This document shows positions 9,557 through 18,350 of a stretch of DNA of 64,000 bases, one piece after another. Source of the stretch: Roseovarius sp. THAF9 (GTDB taxonomy: Bacteria; Pseudomonadota; Alphaproteobacteria; Rhodobacterales; Rhodobacteraceae). Position 1 is the first letter of the stretch. Each line of letters begins with the position of its first letter. The translations under genes were made by a program, and so were the position numbers. The stretch is taken from contig NZ_CP045405.1 in assembly GCF_009363715.1 (NCBI RefSeq), positions 118,031-182,030 on the forward strand, in the 5' to 3' direction. Under the pieces are notes generated by a model, which was not told the DNA's origin, did no database searches, and saw nothing but the letters and a program-made list of their open reading frames with translations.

Positions 9557-9835
9557 ATGAAACGTAACACCACGCTCATTCTCGCAACCGCATTTGCTAC
9601 GGCTCTCGGCGGCGCAGCGCTCGCGGACACGGGATATATAACCGGGCATCATGATCTGCCCGACCGCGATAACAATATCCACATGAACGATACGATGCGC
9701 GGCCATTTCGATCACGCCGATCAAAACAAGGACGGCAAGGTCACGCGCGCGGAGATGGAGGCCCATATGCAGGCTGCATCAGAATTCAAGAGCATGTTCG
9801 AAGAGCGCTTTGACAATCCGCAGCGAGGCCAATGA
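9557..9835 (+). CDS. Secreted EF-hand protein, copy 1
   Basis: A 92-residue protein with a signal peptide (MKRNTTLILATAFATALGGA, cleavage probably near ALA-D) and one canonical EF-hand loop, DQNKDGKVTRAEME, preceded by the motif MNDTMRGHFDHA. The mature start DTGYITGHHDLPDRD has a paired-His segment. The ATG at 9557 follows ATGGAGG; an earlier in-frame start lacks a signal peptide. Expected in the periplasm, binding Ca2+ or another divalent ion. It is paralogous to the minus-strand gene at 11290-11565 (shared GYxTGHHxLPxR, DTMxGHFxHxDxNxDG). The two genes converge on a dead beta-propeller gene. Confidence 0.75.
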   Translation: MKRNTTLILATAFATALGGAALADTGYITGHHDLPDRDNNIHMNDTMRGHFDHADQNKDGKVTRAEMEAHMQAASEFKSMFEERFDNPQRGQ

Positions 9836-10074
9836 GGCTATACAGCAGGCGCTGTTGCTGACAAAGGAAAGTCAAATTCTCTGTAGCTTGATCACGACTG
9901 TGGCGCTCAATATGCGCCGCAGTCAGCTTAAGTTTCGTCAACGGCTATGGCTTTCCTTTCATCCGTGCTTCGCCTCGCGGTAGAGAACGCACAGTCGACG
10001 CAGTTCATCGATTCCCGTTTCGGGTAGCTTCGGAAATCAACACGGAAAGCTATGCGCAAACAAGGAGCGACCCT

Positions 10075-10986
10075 ATGAGAATGCCGTTACTGGCAATCGG
10101 TGCAACAGTACTCACTAGCAGCGCTGCAATAGCCGATGTGTAAATTCCGGAAGGAGAACTCGGAACAGTACTTCATCTGAATGAAGCCTTTGAGGCTGTT
10201 GGCCGCATCGAGGGTCTCGACAACGTTCACGAACTGGCAGGCGCAACAAACCGCGGCATCCTGGTTGCCGGTAGTCTTACGGAAACCGAAGTCGGCATGG
10301 TGCCCAAGCCTTCCGAAGTTTCTGAGGAGGATCACGTAGCTCACCATGGAGGCAGAGAAGATGCCGGCCCGACCACTTCGAGCCTGATCACCTTGGTCGA
10401 CGCGGACAGTCATGAAATCCTGCGTCGCGTCGAAGTTCCCGGCATAATACACCATGTCGGGGTTTCGTCGGATGAACGCTTCGCCGCGGTGACGCATCCT
10501 GGACTCGATGCTGTTTCGCTGATCGACCTGGAACACGGTGAGGTTACTGCGATCGTCGCCACGGGTCCGATCCCGGAATATGTAATCGCCTAGCCAAAGA
10601 AGGGCTATTTCTTCGTTTCCAACGCCGGGAATGACGCGATCAGCGAACTCGATCCTGAAGACGGGATAGTTACGCGCAACTTCAAACTGCAAGGTCCACC
10701 CAAGCACATGATGCTGGATGCCGAGGCCCGTCAATTGATTATCAGCGAGTCTGACGTCGGCAAGGTTTCAATTGAAAATGCCGACAGTGGTGAAACTCTT
10801 GATTCGTTTGAACTTGGAGGAAACCTGCACGGCGTTGCAGCGGATAAAGATGCAATCTGGTCGAGTGCACGCGAGCGTAACCTTGTGGTACGCATTGACC
10901 GCGCAACAGGTGGGCGCGTGGGAATCAATTCGTTCAAATACCATAGGTTCTGGCGATTTCAGCCCAATCGGACACTGCAGTTTTAG
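10075..10986 (+). pseudogene. YncE-like beta-propeller protein with two in-frame stops
   Basis: The ATG at 10075 follows AAGGAGCG and starts a signal peptide (MRMPLLAIGATVLTSSAAIA). The frame then continues unbroken except for TAA at 10141-10143 and TAG at 10591-10593. Repeats of seven-bladed-propeller type are visible: SLITLVDADSHEILRRVEVP, GLDAVSLIDLEHGEVTAIV, DAISELDPEDGIVTRNFKL and RNLVVRIDRATGG. The family is secreted and occurs in metal loci, but its role is unclear. After about 10920 the sequence loses family character, suggesting a further shift or a deletion near the end. The opposite-strand frame at 10.1-10.7 kb is a shadow. Confidence 0.65.
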
Positions 10987-11289
10987 GTCCACCGCTATGC
11001 AAGATTACTGACAAAGCAGTTGAGCTGATTAGTTAGTGCCAAATCAGCATAAGCAACGCTGCGGTATGTACAACGGCCCTGCTGGCAGTCTAGGCTGAAG
11101 CAAATCACCACGCCGCTCCGGAAATAAGGGCCGTCACGACGTGGCCAATTTAGTCAACTCTGAAAAACTTGTAGCGGCTCAGCTGCTTGAGATAGCTTCC
11201 TTCAATCAAAAGCTAAGCCTGCGAGAGCAGAATTCGATCACGCTCTTGTTCAGCAAGCCACCCTGCCCTTTTGTGAGAGTTCTTCACAA
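10987..11289. other. Stretch without a supported gene
   Basis: Only a faint coding trace is seen: AEANHHAAPEIRAVTTWPI in one frame, then NSEKLVAAQLLEIASF in another up to a stop at 11291. This could be the end of a decayed small secreted protein, but no family can be assigned. No RNA gene, repeat or terminator is recognised. Confidence 0.3.
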
Positions 11290-11565
11290 CTAAAATCCTG
11301 GATCAGCAAACTCCCCGAGCAGGGCGTTTCGCTTGAACCATTTGTCACGTTCATCGTGGGCTTCAACCTCCTCGCGCGACACCATGCCGTCCTGATTGCG
11401 GTCTATGTGCCGAAAGTGGCCTTTCATTGTATCTCCCGAATGGGTGGCATCACCTCGCTTGGGCAGTTCGTGATGCCCGGTACCGTAGCCGTTGTCTGCC
11501 AAGACAATACCACCAGCAGACACCGCGACAGTTGTACAAAAAATCAGTGCCAGTTTACGTCCCAT
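11290..11565 (-). CDS. Secreted EF-hand protein, copy 2
   Basis: A 91-residue paralogue of the protein at 9557-9835. It has a signal peptide (MGRKLALIFCTTVAVSAGGI), mature start DNGYGTGHHELPKRGD, the conserved GDTMKGHFRHIDRNQDG and an EF-hand loop DRNQDGMVSREEVE. The ribosome site is AAAAGGAAAAAG. Transcribed divergently from the two-component system at 11732, with 166 nt between them that hold the shared composite box. Likely periplasmic and calcium- or metal-binding. A role as a stress-induced metal buffer regulated by the neighbouring response regulator is an inference from position and promoter. Confidence 0.75.
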   Translation of the reverse strand: MGRKLALIFCTTVAVSAGGIVLADNGYGTGHHELPKRGDATHSGDTMKGHFRHIDRNQDGMVSREEVEAHDERDKWFKRNALLGEFADPGF

Positions 11566-11642
11566 TCACTTTTTCCTTTTGTCCTACATGCATTGTTTGC
11601 CGATGAAGTATGACTTGGTTTTGGAACGCTGCTGACGGCACG

Positions 11643-11689
11643 TGTGTATCAATCTGTCGCAAAGTGCGGCTTTGTTACGTTTCGCGACA
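11643..11689 (-). promoter_or_regulatory. Composite operator candidate between EF-hand gene 2 and the response regulator
   Basis: Read on the minus strand: TGTCGC-GAAAC-GTAAC, then 12 nt, then TGCGACAG followed by ATTGATACAC. The TGCGACAG end (11654) lies 88 nt before the EF-hand start at 11565. Order and spacing match the box at 9433-9481. It is also 42 nt upstream of the response-regulator ATG, so it could serve both genes. Confidence 0.55.
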
Positions 11690-11731
11690 AATTTTCTCGG
11701 CAGCGATCCTTTCATCGCTTAGTTACAAAAG

Positions 11732-12454
11732 ATGACAAACTCTCCGCACATACTTCTGGTCGACGACAGCGCCGAAATTCGCAAAGCGGTTGCGCGATAC
11801 CTGGAAAAGAATGACATGCGCGTGACGACGGCGGTCGACGCTTCCCAGATGGATAGTCTACTCAAGATTGGCCGCTATGACCTTATTGTCCTTGACGTGA
11901 TGATGCCGGGCGAAGACGGGATATCGGTCTGTCGTCGTCTGTCCACCAAAGGGCTGGCCCCCATCCTCATGTTGACAGCGCTTGGCGAGGAAATGGACCG
12001 CATCATCGGCCTCGAAGTCGGTGCGGATGACTATTTGCCCAAGCCCTTCAATCCTCGCGAGCTACTGGCGCGGATAAAGGCAATTCTGCGCCGCGCGCAG
12101 AAACCGGAAGCACTTGCCGGGAGTCTTACGGGGAGCAGGGTTAGGTTCGCGGACTGGACGCTCGAAACCGATACGCGCCGCCTTTTCGCAGAGGACGGCC
12201 GCGAGGACGTACTGACGACATCAGAGTTCAAACTTCTTACGATCCTGCTCGAACGCCCGCGTATCGTGATTAGCCGAGAACAGCTTTTAGACCTGGCAGT
12301 CGGACGAACACCGGCCGCTTTCGACCGGACAATTGACAACCAGATCAGCCGCCTCAGGCGGAAGATCGAGTACAACCCGGGTCGTCCGAAGATCATCACA
12401 ACGGTTCGAAACGGGGGCTATTGCCTTGCAACGGATGTCGAGGTGCAGCAGTGA
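11732..12454 (+). CDS. OmpR-family response regulator
   Basis: A 240-residue transcription factor: receiver domain (about 5-118, acceptor Asp in DLIVLDVMMPGEDG, conserved Thr and Lys in MLTAL and PKPF) followed by a winged-helix DNA-binding domain (about 135-232; LTTSEFKLLTILLERP, RTIDNQISRLRRKIE). Its stop overlaps the kinase GTG start (GTGA), so the pair is co-translated. It is divergent from an EF-hand gene with a shared composite box, which suggests autoregulation and control of both EF-hand genes. The island context hints at a metal or envelope signal, but the sequence is not specific enough for CopR/CusR naming. Confidence 0.9.
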   Translation: MTNSPHILLVDDSAEIRKAVARYLEKNDMRVTTAVDASQMDSLLKIGRYDLIVLDVMMPGEDGISVCRRLSTKGLAPILMLTALGEEMDRIIGLEVGADDYLPKPFNPRELLARIKAILRRAQKPEALAGSLTGSRVRFADWTLETDTRRLFAEDGREDVLTTSEFKLLTILLERPRIVISREQLLDLAVGRTPAAFDRTIDNQISRLRRKIEYNPGRPKIITTVRNGGYCLATDVEVQQ

Positions 12455-13863
12455 TCCGCAAGCGTCTGGATAGTTTACGCGTCCAGCTTCTGTTGCTCAT
12501 CATTGGTAGCCTCGCCGTGGCTCAGGCGATTAGCATTTGGCTGTTTGTGGACGAGCGCAGTCTCGCGATACGTGCTGCAATAGGAGCCGAGGCGGCTGGG
12601 CGCGCGGCGAATGTGGCCATGCTACTAGAACAGGCCCCAACGGACTTGCGAGCCTCGATTCTTCGCGCCGCAGATTCGCCGCTGGCACGGTTTCGGACCG
12701 ACCCGCAGGCGGCTGTGGATCATCTTGATCACCGCGCGGGAGGAGCTGTCGAAGCGCGCGTCAGGTCATTGTTCGGCGCTGAAGACAGTCGCGAAATCCG
12801 AGTAGAATTGCATGAGGTTGAGCGCGCATTCCCGCCAATGAGGTCAGTGCCGCCGGAGATGGCCGCAGAGCACAAGCAGATGATGCATGACAAGATCTCG
12901 GGGCTTGAATTGACACTGTCTATCGCGCTTGAAGATGGCACATGGCTGAATGTCGATACGCGCTTTCAGCGACCGCCGCTACAGTGGCCAATCTTTTCTG
13001 CGGTGAGCTTTGGTTTCACGGCGGCGTTCCTGATTGGTGTTGCTTTTTGGTACTTGCTTGCTCGCCTGACCTGGCCGTTAAGGCGCTTGGCGCAAGCCGC
13101 AGACAGGCTTGGCAGGGGAGAGGAAAACAAGCCACTCCCAGTCGCGGGACCAAGCGAAGTCAGAGAACTGACGGATACCTTCAATCACATGCAGGAGAGA
13201 CTGGTGCGCACGGTCGCTGACAAGACGCGTATAATGGCCGCTCTGGGTCACGATTTGCGTTCGCCACTGACCGCTTTGCGGGTTCACGCAGAGATGGTGG
13301 ATGAGGAAGAGACGCGTGACGCCTTGGTGAAATCCATCGAGGAAATGCAGGATATGGTCGAGCGCACACTGGCTTTTGCTCGAGGCATGGCAATAAGTGA
13401 ACCTCCTGAAACAATAGAATTGGGGGAATTTCTCACTGAGCTGAAGTGTGACATGCTCAACGCATTCCGACTCGAAACGGACACACCGCTTCGGGTGAGG
13501 CTTCGGCCTCAATCCATGCGCCGAGCTTTGCGGAACGTCATAGAAAATGCAGTACGTTACGGCGACGATGTCGAGGTCACGTATAGCCGCGAGTATGACA
13601 GGGCATCGATCTGGGTTCGTGATCATGGTCCCGGCATCCCGGAGACGCAGCTAGAAGAGGTTTTCGAACCATTTTTTCGGGTCGAGACGTCACGCTCACG
13701 CGAGACGGGTGGCACCGGTCTCGGCCTGTCAATCGCACGCACCATCCTGCGCTCGCATGGCGGCGATATAATTTTGCAGAACCACCCGGACGGCGGGCTT
13801 CTTGCGCGACTCGATTTGCCGTTTTCACAAAGTTCCAACCAGCAAGAAAAGACAATATCATGA
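12451..13863 (+). CDS. Sensor histidine kinase
   Basis: A 470-residue inner-membrane kinase. The GTG at 12451 is preferred because it overlaps the regulator stop. Layout: first helix about 9-31, periplasmic domain to about 170 with several His and Met residues (MRSVPPEMAAEHKQMMHDK), second helix about 175-200, HAMP, HisKA with the phospho-acceptor in ALGHDLRSPLTALR, and an ATPase domain with NVIENAVRYG, DHGPGIP and GTGLGLSIA. The His/Met-rich periplasmic patch would suit metal sensing, as in CusS-like kinases, but this is inference. Its stop overlaps the next gene (ATGA). Confidence 0.9.
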   Translation: MIRKRLDSLRVQLLLLIIGSLAVAQAISIWLFVDERSLAIRAAIGAEAAGRAANVAMLLEQAPTDLRASILRAADSPLARFRTDPQAAVDHLDHRAGGAVEARVRSLFGAEDSREIRVELHEVERAFPPMRSVPPEMAAEHKQMMHDKISGLELTLSIALEDGTWLNVDTRFQRPPLQWPIFSAVSFGFTAAFLIGVAFWYLLARLTWPLRRLAQAADRLGRGEENKPLPVAGPSEVRELTDTFNHMQERLVRTVADKTRIMAALGHDLRSPLTALRVHAEMVDEEETRDALVKSIEEMQDMVERTLAFARGMAISEPPETIELGEFLTELKCDMLNAFRLETDTPLRVRLRPQSMRRALRNVIENAVRYGDDVEVTYSREYDRASIWVRDHGPGIPETQLEEVFEPFFRVETSRSRETGGTGLGLSIARTILRSHGGDIILQNHPDGGLLARLDLPFSQSSNQQEKTIS

Positions 13864-14181
13864 ATGCCTATTTGACGGTCAAATCCAGCGTAATCGCTCT
13901 GTTTGCGGGCACAGTCTCGGCCCTCGCGGATCCAGGCGGCATTGCTGATAACACTTTTGGACACATGATGTGGGGAGATGGTCATGGTTGGTTGGGAGGT
14001 TTCGGCATGATCCTTTTCTGGGGGGTGATTATCGCGGTTACCGTATTCTTCTTCCGTATGCTCACCAGCAACCGTTTGGGCGAAACTCGCGATGCGATGG
14101 AGATCCTCAAGGAACGCTATGCACGCGGTGAGATCGACGAAGATGGACCTGTCACGCTTTCGTGCCGCTCCGATTGCTCAC

Positions 14182-15039
14182 TTATGCAGCCTTTGCTTCG
14201 AAGGCCAAGGGGCTTTTCCAGCCCAATGCTGAGTGCCTTCGAGGCGGATTGTAGAAGCCGTTGATGTATTCGAAGATGGCCATCTCAGCATCGCGACGTG
14301 TCCGCCAAGACCGCTGCCACAGCAGTTCCGCCTTGATGGTCTTGAAAAAGGTTTCGACGGCAGCGTTGTCGTAGCAGTTCCCGGTCCCACTCATAGATGC
14401 CTTGAAGCCGTCCTGGCGCAGGATTTTCTGGTAGTCGTGAGAGCAGTATTGGCAGCCGCGATCCGTATGGTGGATGCAGCCCTTGTGTGGCCGCCGCATC
14501 GCAATCGCCATGTTCAGTGCCCGGATCGCCAGATCGCGTTTCATCCGGCTGCTGACGGCCCTACCAATGACACGTCGAGAATGCAGGTCGAGGATGACAG
14601 CCAGATAGAGCCACCCCTCCTGCGTCCAGACATAGCTGATGTCGCCCGCCCATTTCTGGTTGGGGCGATCCGCATAGAAGTCCCGGTTCAGCAGGTTCGG
14701 CGTGATGTTGAAGCTGTGATTGCTGTCGGTCGTAGCCTTGAACTTCTTGTTCCTCTTCACCGTAATGCGGTTCTGTCGCATCAAACGGCCAATGCGGCGA
14801 TGCCCGACATCAAACCCCAGCTCCTTCAGCTCTTCGGTCATGCGGGGCCTGCCGTAGCTGCCCAGAGACAAGCGGAACTGTTCGCGGATGTGGGCGAGCA
14901 ACACCATGTCGGTGCGTTGCTGCCGACTGGCAGGGCGGGACAGCCAGGCGCGGTAGCCTCGCGGGCTGACGTCCATAATCTCACACAAGCGGTTCACCGG
15001 GATGTCGTTTCGGTGTTCTTCAACGAAGGCAAACCTCAT
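14182..15039 (-). CDS. IS3-family transposase, OrfB (DDE catalytic subunit)
   Basis: A 285-residue integrase-fold protein. The HTH_21 region (CEIMDVSPRGYRAWLSRPAS) precedes an rve core with the catalytic acidic residues in WAGDISYVWTQEGW, HHTDRGCQYCS and NAAVETFFKTIKAELL. The C-terminal INGFYNPPRRHSALGW is typical. Its ATG overlaps the orfA stop by four bases. The full transposase is normally made by a -1 frameshift from orfA. Confidence 0.93.
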   Translation of the reverse strand: MRFAFVEEHRNDIPVNRLCEIMDVSPRGYRAWLSRPASRQQRTDMVLLAHIREQFRLSLGSYGRPRMTEELKELGFDVGHRRIGRLMRQNRITVKRNKKFKATTDSNHSFNITPNLLNRDFYADRPNQKWAGDISYVWTQEGWLYLAVILDLHSRRVIGRAVSSRMKRDLAIRALNMAIAMRRPHKGCIHHTDRGCQYCSHDYQKILRQDGFKASMSGTGNCYDNAAVETFFKTIKAELLWQRSWRTRRDAEMAIFEYINGFYNPPRRHSALGWKSPLAFEAKAA

Positions 15040-15359
15040 TTGCTTCTCTCCGCAAAGAACACCGTGGCCTTTTTTAACACCTCCCTCTCCTCCCGGAGCA
15101 TGCGGTTCTCTTTCCGCAGCTCCGTGATCTCGCGTTCGAGATCAGACTGGACCGTTGGTTTCTCTGGATTGCGCCGATCCTTCTGAATCCAGCGGCTCAA
15201 CGTGGAGAAGCCTACGCCAAAATCGGCGGCCACTTGTTTACGCGGCAGTCCGCTGGTCAAAGCTATCCCCACTGCCTCGGCGCGGAATTCCGGGGTTGGT
15301 TTTTTGTGCCATGATGTCTCTCCTTTGTGGCAAATTACCAAGTCAAAGGAGCGGAACAA
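15036..15359 (-). CDS. IS3-family transposase, OrfA (DNA-binding subunit)
   Basis: Helix-turn-helix protein of the IS3 OrfA type: PTPEFRAEAVGIALTSGLPR, QVAADFGVGFSTLSRWIQKD, then a leucine-zipper-like coiled coil (REITELRKENRMLREEREVL). The frame has no ATG start. A good ATG with GGAGAG upstream lies at 15312 but is one base out of frame across a run of six A, so the start may be damaged or misread; the span given uses a TTG at 15359. It overlaps orfB by four bases. Confidence 0.8.
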   Translation of the reverse strand: MFRSFDLVICHKGETSWHKKPTPEFRAEAVGIALTSGLPRKQVAADFGVGFSTLSRWIQKDRRNPEKPTVQSDLEREITELRKENRMLREEREVLKKATVFFAERSK

Positions 15360-15415
15360 TTCCGGGACAGGTCCAAGATGAGTTTCGGCGCCGCAAGCAA
15401 GAACTCCAAGGCTAA

Positions 15416-15802
15416 GCCATCATGCCCTTTCCCGCTTCGCCGAAATGACCTCCCAGACATCATGCCAAAGGCGCGAGTATGAACGTGTTGCTCGAGAAAC
15501 CAACAGATACGCGACCTGCCACAGCATAAAACAAAACCGGCGCAAGTGTGACCGCACAGCAGACTCATATCCCAAAGTTCATCATGTTACTTGAATTGGA
15601 AAGCTCTACTCGTGATTTGGCCATTTTCATAATGTCGAGACCCCGTAATTCGAAACCCTGCTAAAGGCTTATCCTGCAGGGAGGTGAGCGATACAAACCG
15701 TTACGTATTTCACGGAGTTTTCATCCCGACCATTCTTGATCTTCCAGTGCGGGAAGGCGGTTCAAGAGTCCCATTCAAGGATCGAATGCGCGGAGACGGA
15801 CG
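15416..15802. other. Non-coding stretch upstream of the broken L,D-transpeptidase
   Basis: No gene is recognised. A 15-nt segment, GATACAAACCGTTAC (15690-15704), resembles the right half of the EF-hand operator box (GCGACAGACCGTTAC, 12 of 15 matches) and lies about 100 nt before the transpeptidase ATG. It may be another site of the same regulator. Confidence 0.35.
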
Positions 15803-16378
15803 ATGGAAGACAAGACCCCCAGGGCAATAAGACGCCGAGGCTTTCTATTCTTTTCGGTTGGAGGGCTCGTTGCTCTTGCGGCACCATCGGTGTTGCGTGC
15901 CCAAGAGTTCGGACTCAGTTCGCCGGAATATTTCGTCATTCCGGTTGCATCGCTGGCAGGATCACTTTGACGCGCTCGGCAAAGGAATTCTGCTTTCCGA
16001 TACCAACACCAGAGTTCTTCAGCACTGGACCGCGGATGGGGAGATGCGCATCTACCCCACATCGGTTCCTAAGGGCGACGAACTCACGCGGCGTGGCTAT
16101 AGCGAATCGTCTACAAGGACGATGCGCCGGATTTGGTGCCCACCCCGTCGATGCGCGAGCGCGATCCGTCTTTGCCGGCATATGTCGCCCCCGGCCCCGA
16201 GAACCCGCTGGGCGTGCGCGCCATGCATCTGACCTGGCAGTACTACCGCATCCATGGGACCGGCGACACGCGCAAGATCGGTCGCAAATCCTCCAGCGGC
16301 TGCATCGGTCTCCACAACGAAGATATCATCGAAGTGTTCGACAGGACTCCAATCGGCACCCAAGTCAAACTTATCTGA
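15803..16378 (+). pseudogene. L,D-transpeptidase (YkuD), two frameshifts
   Basis: Three frames together give one YkuD protein. The first (15803 to about 15960) holds an Arg-rich signal (MEDKTPRAIRRRGFLFF) and SSPEYFVIPVA. The second (to about 16110) holds HFDALGKGILLSDTNTRVL. The third holds YYRIHGTGDTRKIGRKSSSG followed by CIGL, the catalytic His and Cys motif. The enzyme forms 3-3 crosslinks or attaches lipoprotein to peptidoglycan in the periplasm. It is followed at once by a cytochrome c gene. Intact relatives are at 48278 and 57670. As sequenced it cannot make a full product. Confidence 0.75.
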
Positions 16379-16390
16379 AGTAAGGATCAA

Positions 16391-16849
16391 ATGAACAAGA
16401 CAGTTCTAGCCATTCTGGCCTTCTTCGTGTTGGGCGGCGCGGTAGTCTACTGGAAAATCGCGCAGCAACCCCAGCAGGGGATGGGCCATTCGATGGTACC
16501 TCCCGACACCAGTGATCTGGAATCGGGCGCCCCCATGGTCGAAGTTTCGCTGCCGGCGGAGCTTTCGGACCAGGCGCAGATGGGCAAGCGGGCCTACGAG
16601 GCGACATGTGCGGAATGTCACGGCAAGAACGCCGCAGGCCAGAACGGGGTCGCACCACCACTCGTGCACAAGATCTACGAACCGAACCACCATTCCGACA
16701 TGGCGTTCGTGATGGCCGCGAAAAACGGTGTGCGCGCGCATCACTGGAAATTCGGAAACATGCCACCGGTCGAAGGTTTGACCGATGGCGACGTCAAGTT
16801 GATCGCACGCTATGTACGTGAATTGCAAAGGGAGAACGGGATCAACTGA
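16391..16849 (+). CDS. Membrane-anchored c-type cytochrome
   Basis: A 152-residue protein with an N-terminal helix (about 4-22) that may anchor it or be cleaved, followed by one haem c site, CAECH (C73, C76, H77). A later Met (FGNMPPVEGLTD) is the likely sixth ligand. The C-terminal helix DVKLIARYVRELQRENG is typical of small class I cytochromes. It sits between the broken transpeptidase and the multicopper oxidase, and may carry electrons to or from the oxidase. The ribosome site AAGTAAGGATCAA precedes the ATG. Confidence 0.88.
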   Translation: MNKTVLAILAFFVLGGAVVYWKIAQQPQQGMGHSMVPPDTSDLESGAPMVEVSLPAELSDQAQMGKRAYEATCAECHGKNAAGQNGVAPPLVHKIYEPNHHSDMAFVMAAKNGVRAHHWKFGNMPPVEGLTDGDVKLIARYVRELQRENGIN

Positions 16850-16957
16850 GCCTTGGGCAGGTTCCGGGTGCCCACTCTCACTATCCGGCCTGATCTTCCG
16901 ATTTTCAGATCTGATTGCCGGCGCCATAATTGCCGCGATTGAAACACAGGATTCTCC

Positions 16958-18350
16958 ATGCCGACGCGACGCGATTTTCTCATGCAGGGGGCGGCTATCA
17001 CCGCGGCGCTTGCCCTTCCAAAGCGGCTTTATGCCGCAACGTCAGAGTTTCAATCCCTGGACGCCCGCACGGCCAGCGTTCAATTGGCGCCGGAAGGCTA
17101 TCCCAAGACCGAAATCTGGGGCTATGGCGGCGCGATGCCCGGCCCTCAAATGCGTCTTCAGCAGGGTGCGCGGCTGCAACGCCGCTTCATGAACGCACTG
17201 CCCCAGGCAAGCACGGTGCATTGGCACGGGGTTCGCATAGACAATGCGATGGATGGTGTTGCCGGGCTGACCCAGCCCGCGGTCGAGCCGGGGCAGAGCT
17301 TTGATTATGATTTCATCGCGCCGGATGCCGGAACCTACTGGTATCACGCTCATAACCGCTCGACCGAACAGGTGGCGCGCGGGCTCTATGGCGCGTTGAT
17401 CGTCGAGGAATCCGAGCCGCCGGACCTGGATCGGGAAGAGGTACTGATCCTTGATGACTGGCTGCTCGACCCCGAAATGGCGCAGATCGTCCCGGACTTC
17501 ACCTCGCGCCATGACCGCGGCCATGCCGGGCGGCGCGGCAATTTCATCGCCACCAACGGCCGGCACGACCTTTCCCTGGAGGTGCGCCAACACGAACGTC
17601 TGCGCCTGCGCCTCGTCAACGCGGCCAACGCCAGGATTTTCGTGCTGTCGCTTCATGGCATGGAGGGCTGGACGGTTGCACTGGACGGCATGCCACTGCC
17701 CCGGCCCGAGCCGCTCGCTGAGGCGCTGATCCTCGGCCCCGGTCAGCGGGCCGATCTGATCGTCGACGTGACCGCCGCGCCCGAGGAAACCGCCCATCTC
17801 GTTCGCCTCGACGATCAGGAGGCGGCCTCGCAGGTGGCTTTCACCGTGACTGGAAAGGCCTCGACCACGCTCCCGGGATGCACCGGACGCGCTGCGACCC
17901 AATCCGGGGATGGAGGTGATCGGCCTCGATGACGCCAGGACCGTGCGGCTCGACATGCAGGGCGGCGCAATGGGCACGCTCGACAGCGCGTTTCTGAATG
18001 GCGAGAAGAAAAGCTTTCGCGAGTTGGTGGTCGCCAACCAGTTCTGGTCGTTCAATGGAACGATCGGCATGACCGATGCGCCGCTCGTAGATGTCGCGAA
18101 GGGCGAAACGGTCAAGCTGCAGATCTACAACGACACGTCCTTTCCCCACGCGATGCACCTGCATGGGCTGCATTTCCGCGAGATCGGCGAGGATGGCGGG
18201 CTCGGTCCCTTGCGCGACACGATCCTGATGTTCGGCGGCCAGACCCACACGATCGGTTTCGTGGCCGACAATCCCGGCGACTGGCTGTTTCACTGCCACA
18301 TGCTCAGCCACGCGGCCTCGGGCATGATGACCTGGATGAAGGTGACATGA
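16958..18350 (+). pseudogene. Multicopper oxidase with a single frameshift
   Basis: A three-domain periplasmic multicopper oxidase of about 464 residues, probably oxidising Cu(I). The N-terminal Arg-Arg signal (MPTRRDFLMQGAAIT) suggests Tat export. All four copper-binding regions are present: HWHGVR (about 87), WYHAHNR, HAMHLHGLHF and HCHMLSHAASGMM at the end. The first frame breaks near 17877 (CCCGGGATGCACC) and the second resumes as APDALRPNPGMEV to the natural end at 18350. One base gained or lost explains it. It may be a sequence error, since every motif is intact. Its end overlaps the next cytochrome (ATGA). Confidence 0.8.

Larger units (their letters stand above)
14144..15375 (-). mobile_element. 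IS3-family insertion sequence
   Basis: The element is 1232 bp. Its ends are imperfect inverted repeats beginning TGGACCTGTC and both containing CCGCTCC at positions 22-28. It is flanked by a 3-bp target duplication, AGA (14141-14143 and 15376-15378). It contains the usual two overlapping frames, orfA and orfB, on the minus strand. Removing the IS and one AGA restores the SHOCT gene exactly, so the insertion is simple and recent. Confidence 0.92.
13860..15415 (+). pseudogene. SHOCT-domain small membrane protein split by an IS3-family insertion
   Basis: The gene starts with an ATGA overlap with the kinase. It has a signal-like N-terminus, a motif HMMWGDGHGW, one helix (about 43-62) and the beginning of a SHOCT helix (AMEILKERYARGEIDE). 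An IS enters at 14144. After the element and one copy of the 3-bp target repeat, the frame resumes at 15379 as DEFRRRKQELQG-stop (15415). The unbroken protein would be 106 residues. SHOCT proteins of this size are common next to metal two-component systems. The current product would be a 134-residue read-through into the IS. Confidence 0.85.

Noticed and set aside
9896..9925. Hairpin GACTG-GGCGC after the first EF-hand gene as a terminator
   Set aside because: The stem has a mismatch and no T-run follows; support is too weak to list it.
10087..10734. 215-codon minus-strand frame over the beta-propeller remnant
   Set aside because: The plus strand shows propeller repeats and signal peptide with two stops; the minus frame has no family character.
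969..10986. Stop-codon reassignment or recoding to explain the many in-frame stops
   Set aside because: All three stop codons occur inside frames, different residues are expected at each, and intact genes alongside end at normal stops.
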